Shown: piece by piece, positions 43,051 to 52,990 of the stretch
Layout: each line of letters begins with the position of its first letter
Numbering within the stretch: position 1 is the stretch's first letter
Notes under the pieces: generated by a model
The model's input: only the letters and a program-made list of their open reading frames with translations
Told to the model about the DNA's origin: nothing
Databases searched by the model: none
Made by a program: the position numbers and the translations under genes
Source: Verrucomicrobiales bacterium
Lineage (GTDB): Bacteria; Verrucomicrobiota; Verrucomicrobiia; Verrucomicrobiales; DEV007
Assembly (NCBI GenBank): GCA_029210205.1
Contig: JARGOD010000025.1
Coordinates: 1-53,019 of the forward strand
Direction of reading: 5' to 3'
DNA: 53,019 nt

Positions 43051-45006
43051 ATGAGCGTAGTTATTTCAGAACATCAATCGAAACGAACCTTTGCGAGGCT
43101 CAAAGTGCTTCTCGAAAAGAAGTATCCTCATGCGATCGGCTCTCCGGAGTGGGAAGGATTTCAATACCGCCTCGAAGAAAATTTTCCGGATCTGCTTGCC
43201 CACCTCATCGAGCTCTACGGGCACCACTTCGATTTCTACTACCACCTCGAGCGTCTCCTTGAGATCATGGCGGAAGCCTGGCTCGAGCGCCCACCGGAAT
43301 GGAAAAGTACTGATGCGATGCGGGAAGCCGACCGCGCCTGGTATCAGTCAGGCCATCTCATCGGAGCAATGGCATATGTCGATCTTTTCGCCGATGACCT
43401 GAAAGGATTTCAGGAACAGATTCCCTACCTGAAAGAACTTGGGATCACCTACCTTCATCTCATGCCGCTCTACAAGAGTCCGGATGGAGATGACGACGGT
43501 GGCTATGCTGTATCAAGCTACCGGGAGATCGATCCGGCCCTCGGGACGATGGAAGATCTCCGTCTCCTTGCCGAAGAACTGCGTCGTCAGGGCATCAGCC
43601 TCGTTCTCGACTTCGTCTTTAACCACACCTCGGACGAACACGAGTGGGCGATCGAAGCTCGACAGGGACGGGAGGAGTTTCAGGACTTCTATCTCATGTT
43701 CGATTCAAGGCAGGAAACCGAGGAATACCAGCAAAACCTCCGCGCCATTTTCCCTGATGAAAGGCCTGGAAATTTCACCTATATCAACCGGATCAAAAAA
43801 TGGGTTTGGACCACCTTTCACAATTACCAGTGGGATCTGAATTATCGAAATCCTGAAGTCTTCAATGCCATGGCTGGTGAGATGCTTTTTCTCGCCAACG
43901 TTGGAGTTGAGGTTCTTCGCATGGACGCTGTTCCCTTCGTGTGGAAGCAAAAAGGCACCGGGTGCGAAAATCTCCCCGAAGCGCACACCCTTATCAAAGC
44001 GTTCAGTGCGATCGCAAAAATTGTCACTCCCAGTACGTTATTCAAATCGGAAGCAATCGTTGCTCCGGACGAAATCAAGGAATACATCGGCATCGACCAG
44101 TGCCCTATCTCCTACAACCCCCTCATGATGGCTCTGATGTGGGAGAGCCTTGCGACCCGAAATGCAAGACTGCTCCGTCTTTCGATGGAAAAGCGTTTCG
44201 ACATCCCTTCGAATTGCGCCTGGGTGAATTATGTCCGCTCACATGACGACATCGGCTGGGGATTCGATAACGGTGATGCTGAGGCCCTCGGCATCAATTC
44301 ACACGATCATCGTCTTTTCCTAACCAACTTCTATGTTGGTCGTCATCCCTCTTCCTTCGCGGAAGGTGAACCTTTTCAGGAAGACCCCAACACCGGAGAC
44401 GCCAGAGTGTGTGGTACTTCCGCTTCGCTCTGCGGCCTTGGGAAGGCGATCTCAGCAAATGATGAAACGGAAATCGACCTGGCGATTCGTCGTATTCTTC
44501 TGCTCCATGGCGTAAGCTTTACAATTGGTGGAATTCCTTTGATTTACCTCGGAGAGGAACTCGGCGTGCTGAACGACCATTCCTACAAAGAAGACTTTGA
44601 AAAGGAAGGAGACGAAAGATGGCTCCACCGTCCCCGCTTTGATTGGGAAAAAGCTGAGCGGCGCACGGAAGTTGGCACGATCGAACACACGCTCCACGAA
44701 GGATTCCTCAAGCTATCCCGGCTCCGCGCAAACAATGCCGCGATCGCACGCGGAGAGACGGAAATTATCGATTCGGGTAATGACTCCGTTTTCGCCTTCT
44801 TCCGGACGACTGAAGAACAAAGCATTCTAATCCTCGCCAATTTCAGTGACCAGTCACAGTCAGTTCCAGCGCCAAGATTGAGACAGCTTGGTTTGAAAAA
44901 AGTTCTCACTGACATTATCGCCGGCCAAACGGTGATCGCCGCCAAGGTCCTCGAGATGGAAGCCTATCAATTTATGGTCCTGCTGCGCCAGGGCAGCGGA
45001 GAATGA
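43051..45006 (+). CDS. ams: Amylosucrase (GH13)
   Basis: A 651-residue GH13 enzyme that transfers glucose from sucrose onto an alpha-1,4-glucan and releases fructose. Length matches the well-studied Neisseria polysaccharea enzyme. The catalytic residues are Asp292 (EVLRMDAVPF, nucleophile), Glu334 (LFKSEAIVAP, acid/base) and Asp399 (RSHDDIGW, stabiliser), each six positions after Asp286, Glu328 and Asp393 of that enzyme. Other family blocks: YLHLMPLYKSPDGDDDGGYA and LVLDFVFNHTSDEH. A perfect AGCCGC/GCGGCT hairpin overlaps the stop (45006-45021) but has no T-run. It ends the sucrose operon. Confidence 0.95.
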   Translation: MSVVISEHQSKRTFARLKVLLEKKYPHAIGSPEWEGFQYRLEENFPDLLAHLIELYGHHFDFYYHLERLLEIMAEAWLERPPEWKSTDAMREADRAWYQSGHLIGAMAYVDLFADDLKGFQEQIPYLKELGITYLHLMPLYKSPDGDDDGGYAVSSYREIDPALGTMEDLRLLAEELRRQGISLVLDFVFNHTSDEHEWAIEARQGREEFQDFYLMFDSRQETEEYQQNLRAIFPDERPGNFTYINRIKKWVWTTFHNYQWDLNYRNPEVFNAMAGEMLFLANVGVEVLRMDAVPFVWKQKGTGCENLPEAHTLIKAFSAIAKIVTPSTLFKSEAIVAPDEIKEYIGIDQCPISYNPLMMALMWESLATRNARLLRLSMEKRFDIPSNCAWVNYVRSHDDIGWGFDNGDAEALGINSHDHRLFLTNFYVGRHPSSFAEGEPFQEDPNTGDARVCGTSASLCGLGKAISANDETEIDLAIRRILLLHGVSFTIGGIPLIYLGEELGVLNDHSYKEDFEKEGDERWLHRPRFDWEKAERRTEVGTIEHTLHEGFLKLSRLRANNAAIARGETEIIDSGNDSVFAFFRTTEEQSILILANFSDQSQSVPAPRLRQLGLKKVLTDIIAGQTVIAAKVLEMEAYQFMVLLRQGSGE

Positions 45007-45084
45007 GCCGCAGTCGCGGCTAACGTAACTCCGGATTGGTCATCGACACGAATCGGCTGATACTGGCATGCTTCCGGTTCTCCG

Positions 45085-47076
45085 ATGAAATCTATCTCTG
45101 CACTTCTCTCTCTTCTCTTCGCATTTAGCGCATTCGCAGCGGAGCGACCCAATGTGGTTGTCATCATGGTGGATGACCTCGGCTACTCTGATCTCGGATC
45201 CTACGGAGGCGAAATCGAAACACCAAACTTAGATGCACTCGCTGCTGACGGGCTCAGATTCTCCCAGTTCTACAACACCGCGAAATGCCACTCGTCACGC
45301 GTTTCGCTCCTGACAGGACAATACTGCATTGCCGCCGGGGACGTAGCCCTCTCTCATGCCGTCACTTCCGCCGAAGTTCTCACGGATGCCGGATACTTCA
45401 CCGCCATGACCGGAAAGTGGCATCTCGATAAAGAACCAACCGATTTCGGATTTCAGCGATACTTTGGACACCTCAGCGGAGCATGCAATTTTTTCCAGGG
45501 AGATCAGACTTTTCGCCTCAATGGCGAAAAGTGGGAGGTGCCGCCATCCGACTTCTACACCACTGTCGCGAAAGTTGACTTCGCGCTCGACTTTCTCACC
45601 GAGGCACGCAAAACAGAAAAACCGTTTTACCTATACGTTGCCTTCAATGCTCCCCATGCCCCACTTCATGCCCTGCCCGAAGACTACGCGAAATACAAGG
45701 GGCGATACGATGCCGGGTGGGACATTGTTCGCGACGCTCGAATTCAAAAACAGAAGGACTTAGGTCTGCTCCCGAACGACCTCAAGCCCAGCCCGCGACC
45801 TCCTCATGTCCGAGCCTGGAAAGACATTGTTCCCTGGCAGCAAGACTATGAGATCAATCGCATGGTCACCCTTGCGGCGATGATCGACCGAGTCGATCAG
45901 GAAGTTGGTCGCATTGTTGAAGACCTCCGCTCAAACGGCGAACTCGACAACACGATGATTCTTTTCGTCTCGGACAACGGAGCCTGCCCTTATGATCGAA
46001 AGCAGCCCCTGCTCAACGTCGAACCAACCACGGGAGACATTGCTCTCGCTGACTCCACCGGTTGGTCCTGGGCGAGAAACGCACCTTTCCGCTTCTACAA
46101 ACAAAACCAGTTCGAGGGTGGCATCAGCTCCCCGGGAATCGTGCACTGGCCCGCTGGACTGAAAACAGAGGCTGGTCAGATTGTTGAAACACCGGTTCAT
46201 CTCATCGATGTCCTTCCGACTCTGGCCGATCTCGCGGAAACCGAGATCGCAACCGGGCATCCAACAAGAGAACTGCGCCCCGTCTCAGGTGTTTCCCTGC
46301 GCCCCATTTTTGAGGGCGATGACTTCCAACGCAAAGAGCCAATTCACTTTCAGTTTTCATCCGACTACGCCTTGCGCGACGGCGACTGGAAACTCGTCAG
46401 CTTCAAGGGCGAGGAGTGGGAACTCTACAACATCGCCAATGATCGGACCGAGTTGAACGATCTCGCGGCCTCGGAACCGGATCGGGTCGCCACAATGGCC
46501 GCCAAGTGGGATGACATGACGGTCAACGTGCTCCATTCCGAACGCATCGCGACTTCTTCACGCCCTCTCAAACCTGCGGAATTTCCGCGCAAAAACCGTG
46601 AATGGACCACCTACAGTGACTCGCTCAAGCCCTCGTTCCCACCGCCCCGAAAGAAATCGCCGTCCGGAATTCGCGCTCGTAAAAACACATCGATGACACG
46701 GGCTCCCGGCATTATGGAATTAAAATTTACCGGCGACGATCCGGGCATCGCAATGGACCTCAGGGGAATAAGAGATCTTCCCGCAGGCCCATACGTTCTT
46801 TCCTTCAAATTAGAGAACGCACCAGAGGGAACTGGAGAAGTATTCTACACGATTGATAAGAAGACGACTCTTCCAAACGGGCTTAGAATCGAATTCCCCG
46901 TCCTCGGCACCAACGAAAGCAATGATGTCCGGATCGCTCTTTCCACCGAAAAACTGATCAATCAAATTCGGCTCGATGTTTCTGAAGGCCCTGGATCGGC
47001 AACGATTCAGAATCTGCGCCTCCTCGATTCAGACGGAAAGATGCTCAAAGATTGGACGCCCGGAAAGCGGGAGTGA
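45085..47076 (+). CDS. Secreted sulfatase
   Basis: A 663-residue exported type I sulfatase; signal peptide about 1-19. VVIMVDDLGYSDLGSYGG is the N-terminal metal site (Asp30, Asp31). The cysteine converted to formylglycine is Cys68 in AKCHSSRVSLLTGQY; the consensus has Pro or Ala where Ser70 stands, which PVC sulfatases often allow. MTGKWHLDKE, FNAPHAPLH and LFVSDNGACP are further active-site blocks. About 150 extra residues follow the catalytic part (from about 510), ending in a beta-rich region with GPYVLSFKLENAPEGTGEVF, perhaps a carbohydrate-binding module. The substrate is probably a sulfated polysaccharide, which is inference. Confidence 0.9.
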   Translation: MKSISALLSLLFAFSAFAAERPNVVVIMVDDLGYSDLGSYGGEIETPNLDALAADGLRFSQFYNTAKCHSSRVSLLTGQYCIAAGDVALSHAVTSAEVLTDAGYFTAMTGKWHLDKEPTDFGFQRYFGHLSGACNFFQGDQTFRLNGEKWEVPPSDFYTTVAKVDFALDFLTEARKTEKPFYLYVAFNAPHAPLHALPEDYAKYKGRYDAGWDIVRDARIQKQKDLGLLPNDLKPSPRPPHVRAWKDIVPWQQDYEINRMVTLAAMIDRVDQEVGRIVEDLRSNGELDNTMILFVSDNGACPYDRKQPLLNVEPTTGDIALADSTGWSWARNAPFRFYKQNQFEGGISSPGIVHWPAGLKTEAGQIVETPVHLIDVLPTLADLAETEIATGHPTRELRPVSGVSLRPIFEGDDFQRKEPIHFQFSSDYALRDGDWKLVSFKGEEWELYNIANDRTELNDLAASEPDRVATMAAKWDDMTVNVLHSERIATSSRPLKPAEFPRKNREWTTYSDSLKPSFPPPRKKSPSGIRARKNTSMTRAPGIMELKFTGDDPGIAMDLRGIRDLPAGPYVLSFKLENAPEGTGEVFYTIDKKTTLPNGLRIEFPVLGTNESNDVRIALSTEKLINQIRLDVSEGPGSATIQNLRLLDSDGKMLKDWTPGKRE

Positions 47077-47118
47077 TCAGTTTTCAGTAACGGGTCGTTG
47101 CCGGGAAATGAAATCCAA

Positions 47119-48483
47119 TCAAGACAGCACGCTAAGACGGTCCGTCGAGTCACCGAAGCGTTCCTCCTGCAAGCCAACACGATCCAACATGCTGAGGAAG
47201 AGATTACTCATCGGGGTGTCCTGTCCCAGATGGGTATGAACACCAGTTTTGATTGTTCCCCCACCCTGACCGGCAACGATGATCGGCAGTTCATTGTGCC
47301 GGTGTCGATCAGGATCAGCGAGGCCGCTGCCCCAGACTATCTGAGAGTTATGCAGAAGACTCTTCCCGTCTGCATCCTCAACTGACTTCAGGCGCTCGAT
47401 GAAGTAGGCAAACTGTTGACTGTAGAAGAGGTCAATTTTAGCAAGTTTCGCCAATGCGACAGGGTCCTGACGGTGGTGGGAAATCGTATGATGCCCATCA
47501 GGAACTCCAATTTCCTTGAAGCTCCGGTTACTCCCGTCATGGGCAAGCAGGAACGAGGCAACCCGGGTCGAATCAGACTCGAAAGCCAGCACCAGCATGT
47601 CCATCATGATACGAACATGTTCCTCATAGCTGCTCGGAACACCATCCGGCATCTCAACGCCGGGATCCTCAGGAAGACCAAACTTTTCCGCCTTTTCGAT
47701 ACGGCGCTCGATCTCGCGGATGCCGGTCATGTATTCGTCGAGCTTCACTTGATCATTTCGACCGAGCTGCTTGTTCAGCAACTTGGCGTCTTCCATCACA
47801 AAATCCAGAATGGAACGTTGAAGCTGATTTCTCGCCTGGAATCCCTCCTCCCGCTCTTCCTTCGAACCAGATCCAAATAGCCTCTCAAAGACGTGTCGAG
47901 GATTGGCCTCAGGAGTCATGGGCGTCGTGTCCGATCTCCACGACAAATTAAATTGATAGGCACAGGAATAACCGGAATCACAAACTCCGCTCTTCCGGAC
48001 TCCATCACAGGAAAGCTCAAGCGATGAGAAACGAGTTTGATCGCCTACTGCATTCGCAATGACCTGATCAACCGAGACTCCGAGCTTGATATCAGCGCCT
48101 GCGGTTTTGCGGGGTCGAACCCCCGTGAGGAAGGAAGCGTTCGCGCGAGCGTGATCCCCACCTCCATCACCGCCGGAAGTTCCGTTTTCATGCTCAAGCA
48201 TGCTGATGATGTGAAGGTCTTTCTTATACTTTGCGTATGGCTCGTGAGTCTCATTAAACTGAAAATCTCTACCAGTGCCCGTGAGCTTCCACTTCTCCAC
48301 ATTCACTCCATTAGGCTTGTAAAGAAACGCGGTCCGAAGCGGCATTCCAGTCTCAGTCGTTCCCAGCGCGCGGACGCCCTCGTTCGCTTTCAGATTACCC
48401 GGAAGAAAAGTCTCGAAAGTGGGAAGTGCAATGCCCGCGCCCAGTCCCCGTAAAAAGTGTCGTCGATTCAGTTGCGTGCTCAT
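47119..48483 (-). CDS. Tat-exported DUF1552-family protein
   Basis: A 454-residue protein of the DUF1552 family, function unknown. The N-terminus has a twin-arginine signal, NRRHFLRGLGAGIALPTF. Family blocks include FLYKPNGVNVEKW, GGDGGGDHARANASFLTGVR, LSCDGVR, a helical middle (LQRSILDFVMEDAKLLNKQLG), MMDMLVLAFESDSTRVASFL, and a C-terminal IIVAGQGGGTIKTGVH. In PVC genomes this family usually stands beside a large DUF1592/DUF1588 cytochrome; here only a diheme cytochrome c is nearby, downstream of a separate start. It resembles a formylglycine-free sulfatase-like fold, but no catalytic site is clear. Confidence 0.9.
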   Translation of the reverse strand: MSTQLNRRHFLRGLGAGIALPTFETFLPGNLKANEGVRALGTTETGMPLRTAFLYKPNGVNVEKWKLTGTGRDFQFNETHEPYAKYKKDLHIISMLEHENGTSGGDGGGDHARANASFLTGVRPRKTAGADIKLGVSVDQVIANAVGDQTRFSSLELSCDGVRKSGVCDSGYSCAYQFNLSWRSDTTPMTPEANPRHVFERLFGSGSKEEREEGFQARNQLQRSILDFVMEDAKLLNKQLGRNDQVKLDEYMTGIREIERRIEKAEKFGLPEDPGVEMPDGVPSSYEEHVRIMMDMLVLAFESDSTRVASFLLAHDGSNRSFKEIGVPDGHHTISHHRQDPVALAKLAKIDLFYSQQFAYFIERLKSVEDADGKSLLHNSQIVWGSGLADPDRHRHNELPIIVAGQGGGTIKTGVHTHLGQDTPMSNLFLSMLDRVGLQEERFGDSTDRLSVLS

Positions 48484-48572
48484 GGAAAAACGAAGGATGT
48501 GAGTAATCTCCTATGCGAAGTTACGTTTCAGAGCTTCATCAGCAACGCACGCATTTAAGCAGTTCGAGATGG

Positions 48573-49361
48573 CTACTTTCGCGTCACCTCATCAGTTTTC
48601 GAAAGACTTTGGATAAAACTCACGAGATTCCAAATATCACCTTCCTCCAAAAGCTCCACGTAGCCAATCATCGGAGTCCCGTTCAAGCCAGTCGCAATGC
48701 TTCGATAGAGATCAGCCGGGGCATCTCCTGATTTGTGATGTGCCGCCGAAAGCTGAGCGGGTTTTGAGACCTCCTCCCAAATGTCGACGAGGCCAACCGC
48801 GCCCGGACCATCACCGTCTCCTTTGGACCCGTGGCAAACGGCGCAATGCATCGCGAAAGTCTCCGCGCCCCTCTCATTATGCCTTCTCGTCGCCTCGATA
48901 TCATGAAACCAGCCCGGAACTGCCGGGAGATCGAGTGGTTCTGCCCGCAGTTCATCTTTTTTCCAGTTCCGGGACATACTTTGGATGAAGACAACGAGAG
49001 CGTCGACATCGTCATCAGAAAAATCTTTGAAAAAGGGCATCGCAGTGCCGGAAATCCCGCTCCGTATTGTTCTCCGAAGGTCATCCTCCGTCGGGAGCGT
49101 GCCAAAGGGTGTCGTCCGAAACTTAAACACACCTGTCCGGAAATTGCGTGGCTTATCCGAAAGCTCCGCCGCCCACGGGCCATCTCCTCTCCCCGTCGCT
49201 CCGTGACAGATCGTGCATTGTTTCTGGAACAAATAGCGCCCCTTCAGATATTGATGAATTTCGCGACGCTGCGCCTCTTCATCACTTTCCGCATTGACCA
49301 GATGATGTCCGATCAGAACGAAACTGAACGCGATCAGAAAACAGGTGGTCCTGAATGGCAT
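48573..49361 (-). CDS. Exported diheme cytochrome c
   Basis: A 262-residue exported cytochrome from ATG 49361, which is preceded by GAGGAG, one of the few clear ribosome-binding sites here; upstream in-frame codons are rejected for that reason. Signal peptide about 1-25. Two class I cytochrome c domains: first haem motif CTICHGATGRGDG with axial-Met region GTAMPFF, and second CAVCHGSKGDGDG with GTPMIGY. The pair carries electrons in the periplasm. It may serve the neighbouring DUF1552 protein or the terminal respiratory chain. Confidence 0.9.
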   Translation of the reverse strand: MPFRTTCFLIAFSFVLIGHHLVNAESDEEAQRREIHQYLKGRYLFQKQCTICHGATGRGDGPWAAELSDKPRNFRTGVFKFRTTPFGTLPTEDDLRRTIRSGISGTAMPFFKDFSDDDVDALVVFIQSMSRNWKKDELRAEPLDLPAVPGWFHDIEATRRHNERGAETFAMHCAVCHGSKGDGDGPGAVGLVDIWEEVSKPAQLSAAHHKSGDAPADLYRSIATGLNGTPMIGYVELLEEGDIWNLVSFIQSLSKTDEVTRK

Positions 49362-49628
49362 AAAACTCCTCATCAAAGAGAGACTCTCTCTCGGAAGGAG
49401 CCTTCACACCCCGCATCATTTGCGATTCAATGAGCTAATATTCCCGTCACCCACTCTCTGGAAACGGTTTCTCCGTAGAACTTGGATTCACCGTGATTTT
49501 GAAATTCCATCCCGGCCCCGGCTCCGGGGTGAGCGAGACAATTATGGTCACTCCCTTTAGATTCCAGCCAGCCTTTCAGTTTGCGGAAAAGAGTGACGCA
49601 GGTATGTAGGGACAACCTTTCTAAGAAT

Positions 49629-51236
49629 ATGCTCTCGATCCGGAAACTTAAAAAATCCTATGGCGGCCAAACGCTCTTCGAAGATGCCGACCTGCAAGTC
49701 AACTACGGCGAACGCGTTGCGCTGGTTGGACCAAACGGCGCCGGAAAATCGACCATCTTCCGCATTATTCTAGGCGAGGAAGAAGCTGACAAAGGAGAGG
49801 TCGACCGTGACGAATACACGCTCGTCGGATTCCTTCCGCAGGAGAGCGAAGACGTCGGCGACTACACCGTCATCGAAATCGCGACGGGCCGCGCCGGAAT
49901 GATTGCCGATCTTGAGGCAACCCTCAAAGAATTGGAGGATGCTGGAACGGTCGATGTCCCGCAGTACTATGAAGCACAGGGCAAATTCGATGCTCTGAAC
50001 GATCCCAAGGTCGAAGCCAAGGCCAAAGAAATGCTGCGGGGCCTTGGCTACAGTCACGACGACTTTGATCGCCCGGCAAAAGAAATGAGCGGTGGCTGGA
50101 TCATGCGGGCACACCTTGCCCGCCTTCTTGTCATCGAGCCCGATCTCCTCATGCTCGATGAGCCAACGAACCACCTCGACCTCATGTCGCTTCTGTGGTT
50201 TCAGAATTACCTTAAAAACTACTCCGGTGCGATCCTCATGATTTCGCACGACCGGGAATTCATGGACGAACTCGTCGAGTCAGTTCACGACATCGAACAC
50301 AGCAAGCTGATTCACTACACCGGCAATTACAGTGACTTTGTCGAGCAGCGCCATGCTGCCTACGAGCAGAAGAACAACGCCTACAAAAATCAGCAAAAGC
50401 AGATCAAAGAGCTCCAGGAGTTCGCCAACAAGTTCAGGTCCGTCTCCTCGAAAGCGTCTCAAGCACAGTCCAAGCTCAAAGAGATCGAGCGAATGGATAA
50501 GATCGAGAAGCCAATGGCTCCAAAGAAGCCTTTCCGATTCCAGATCCCCGAGCCTCCCCGTGGCGGACAGAAAGCGATCGATTTGATCGACATGGACTTT
50601 GCCTATGGAAAGCACAAAGTCTACGAAGGACTGAATCTAACGATTGAACGCGGTGAGCGCACCGTCCTTGTGGGCCCAAATGGTTCCGGAAAATCGACCC
50701 TGCTCAAATTGCTCGCCGAAGAACTTGAGCCCCAGAAAGGTGAGCGAAAAGCAGGTCACAACGCAAAGATTGGATATTTCTCGCAGCATCGAGCCGCAAC
50801 CTTATCTCCGAACAACACTGTCGTGAGCGAGGTCCTGGAAGCAGCTCCGACCCTTCGCGAAGATGAGGCACGGGGAATCCTGGGGTCCTTCATGTTCCGC
50901 AAAGAAGAAGTCTACAAAATGACAAAGGTCCTCAGCGGAGGAGAAAAATCGCGACTCAATCTCGTGAAGTTCCTCGTTGATCCTCCTAACATTCTTCTCA
51001 TGGACGAGCCAACGACTCACCTCGACATCCTCACGGTCGAGTCACTGATCATCGCGCTGGAAAACTATCAGGGCACCCTCGTCTTCATCTCGCACGACGT
51101 TCACTTCATCAAGAAACTCGCGAAAGACGTCATCCACGTTGCCAACGGCGAAGCGAAGCGATTCCACGGAGACTGGGACTATTTCATCGAGAAATCCGGC
51201 GCAGGGGACGAACGTGCTGCACTGACCGCGGAGTGA
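49629..51236 (+). CDS. ABC-F family ATPase
   Basis: A 535-residue soluble protein with two ATPase domains and no membrane segment, typical of ribosome-associated ABC-F factors. First domain: Walker A GPNGAGKST, signature MSGGWIMRAHLARLL and Walker B LLMLDEPTNHLD. Second domain: GPNGSGKST, LSGGEKSRLNLVKFL and ILLMDEPTTHLD. The linker between them (about 250-310) is the charged helical P-site-tRNA interaction motif: YEQKNNAYKNQQKQIKELQE. The short linker and lack of C-terminal coil favour EttA/YbiT-like types over Uup. Start ATG 49629 matches the family N-terminus; the frame is open for 16 more codons upstream. Confidence 0.93.
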   Translation: MLSIRKLKKSYGGQTLFEDADLQVNYGERVALVGPNGAGKSTIFRIILGEEEADKGEVDRDEYTLVGFLPQESEDVGDYTVIEIATGRAGMIADLEATLKELEDAGTVDVPQYYEAQGKFDALNDPKVEAKAKEMLRGLGYSHDDFDRPAKEMSGGWIMRAHLARLLVIEPDLLMLDEPTNHLDLMSLLWFQNYLKNYSGAILMISHDREFMDELVESVHDIEHSKLIHYTGNYSDFVEQRHAAYEQKNNAYKNQQKQIKELQEFANKFRSVSSKASQAQSKLKEIERMDKIEKPMAPKKPFRFQIPEPPRGGQKAIDLIDMDFAYGKHKVYEGLNLTIERGERTVLVGPNGSGKSTLLKLLAEELEPQKGERKAGHNAKIGYFSQHRAATLSPNNTVVSEVLEAAPTLREDEARGILGSFMFRKEEVYKMTKVLSGGEKSRLNLVKFLVDPPNILLMDEPTTHLDILTVESLIIALENYQGTLVFISHDVHFIKKLAKDVIHVANGEAKRFHGDWDYFIEKSGAGDERAALTAE

Positions 51237-51317
51237 TTGTCTCCAGCTAGAGTGGAAACGGCAGGCGACACGCATTGCGCCATTGTCAGCGACGTGTCGC
51301 TTTCATAGCTTCGCTTC

Positions 51318-52655
51318 ATGCGCATCATTCGCTTCGCCCCTTTCCTCCTTTCATGGTGCACCATTTTCGCAGATGAGCCCCCCCGGGCCTCCTCCCAAAT
51401 TGAAGGCCTCGCCACTCTCCCGGACAGAACGGAAGAACTCGTCACTGCCCTCGAAACAGCGAACGGCTCGCTGAACCTCACTGCCGGCAACTATCGGATC
51501 ACGAGGCCACTTGAAATCCGCCTGCATCAAAAGCGGCGAACTCATATCCGCTCCTCCGACGGGCCTGTCACGATTATCATGGACGGCCCCGGTCCCGCAT
51601 TTCGTATTCTCGGTTCCCACGAAGGCACAGCTTCCCCTCACACTTTTGAACCAGCAACCTGGAACGAAAGCTTCGCTCTCATCGAGGGAATCGAGATTCT
51701 CGGCAACCACCCCGAAGCCGACGGAATTGAATTGATCCGCTGCGTCCAGCCCACTATATCCAGAGTTGCGATCCGCTGGTGTCGTCATGCCGTTCGCATC
51801 GCTGAGCGCAACCGAAACGTCCTGATCTCAGACGTCCACCTTTACGAAAACTCCGGGGTCGGAATCTTTCTCGACGATGTGAATCTTCACCAGATCAACA
51901 TCTCAAACTCTCACATCAGCTATAATCGTGAAGGCGGCATTGTCGTCCGTGATGGTAATGTCAGGAACCTTCAAATCGCCAACTGTGATATTGAGGGCAA
52001 TATGCCCGGAGACGACACACCGACGACCGCCGCCAATGTCCTCATTGATATTTCGAAAGCCGCGACTTCACCGCAAATCTCCATCGCCGAGATCGCCATC
52101 ACCGGCTGCACCATCCAGCATTCCTCTAACTATGGAGGCAGCAAATACGACGAAGTCGCGCCGGGAGGTGCCAACATCCGTATCCTCGGTAACAAAGAAA
52201 CCCTCATCGACTCCGTCACCATTCACGGAAACGTTGTCAGTGACACCTCCGTCCTCGTTGAAGTCCAGCATGCCATGGATGTAAATTTCACCGGGAACGC
52301 CTTCTTCGCGCCGAATCCTGACTTTTTTCACGTGAAAGACAGCGAAAGAGTCATTCTCAACGGAAACACTTTCAACCCACGCCAGTTCGAAAGACCGGGA
52401 CGCATTGAATTTATTCGCAGCCGGCAGTGCATCATGACAGCAAACACGCTTCGTGGTCTCGCGACGACGGATCATGCGATCCTCATCAGTCAGTGCAAGG
52501 ACATGAGCATGACCAATAACCTGATTTCAGAATCATCTGGCGGCATACGGGTGGAGAATTCGACCGGAATCAGGGTCAAAGACTGGACTGTTTCCAACAT
52601 GCTCAGAGAAACCCCTTTCTTGATCCTCGATGAGGAGTCAGAGGTCATTGAATGA
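51318..52655 (+). CDS. Secreted right-handed parallel beta-helix protein
   Basis: A 445-residue exported protein; signal peptide about 1-18 (RIIRFAPFLLSWCTIFA). The body is parallel beta-helix sequence, with coils like ISRVAIRWCRHAVRIAERNR, NISNSHISYNREGGIVVRDG, LQIANCDIEGN and ILISQCKDMSMTNNLISESS. Each turn has Asn-rich bends and short hydrophobic strands, as in pectate-lyase and alginate-lyase-like folds. A catalytic Arg/Asp/Lys set is not recognisable, so enzyme activity is not claimed. A carbohydrate ligand is likely by family. Confidence 0.82.
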   Translation: MRIIRFAPFLLSWCTIFADEPPRASSQIEGLATLPDRTEELVTALETANGSLNLTAGNYRITRPLEIRLHQKRRTHIRSSDGPVTIIMDGPGPAFRILGSHEGTASPHTFEPATWNESFALIEGIEILGNHPEADGIELIRCVQPTISRVAIRWCRHAVRIAERNRNVLISDVHLYENSGVGIFLDDVNLHQINISNSHISYNREGGIVVRDGNVRNLQIANCDIEGNMPGDDTPTTAANVLIDISKAATSPQISIAEIAITGCTIQHSSNYGGSKYDEVAPGGANIRILGNKETLIDSVTIHGNVVSDTSVLVEVQHAMDVNFTGNAFFAPNPDFFHVKDSERVILNGNTFNPRQFERPGRIEFIRSRQCIMTANTLRGLATTDHAILISQCKDMSMTNNLISESSGGIRVENSTGIRVKDWTVSNMLRETPFLILDEESEVIE

Positions 52656-52705
52656 GCTAGTGAAACTTGATTGATCCTCATCCACGACCGTGTAAGAATA
52701 GATTG

Positions 52706-52888
52706 ATGAAAATGATTCTTTCCCGACTGTTTCTTACCGCAATTGCCGCGAGCGCTCTTTTCGCCCTATCTTCCTGCACGCCCTCTAACAAGAACAGCGG
52801 GACGAATACAGGTTTCTACGGCCCCAGCACGGAGAACACTTCAAACTACACTGATCAGTTGCGAAGTGAATTTCGTAATAACTGGTAG
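52706..52888 (+). CDS. Small lipoprotein
   Basis: A 60-residue lipoprotein: MKMILSRLFLTAIAASALFALSSC (signal and lipobox, Cys near 24; split as MKMILSRLFL and LFALSSC) then a short polar tail with NTGFYGPSTEN and RSEFRNNW. There are no other features. It lies 50 bases after the beta-helix gene. The reading frame is open 13 codons upstream but those residues precede the signal and are probably untranslated. Confidence 0.6.
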   Translation: MKMILSRLFLTAIAASALFALSSCTPSNKNSGTNTGFYGPSTENTSNYTDQLRSEFRNNW

Positions 52889-52990
52889 TCGAGCGTCCAG
52901 AGTCTCAGCCTTTCGCCAGAAGCGTTTCTTCAATCCCTGCTGAAGGGAATCGCACACAGAAAAGTGGGCTCTTCATCAACAAATGGGGAC

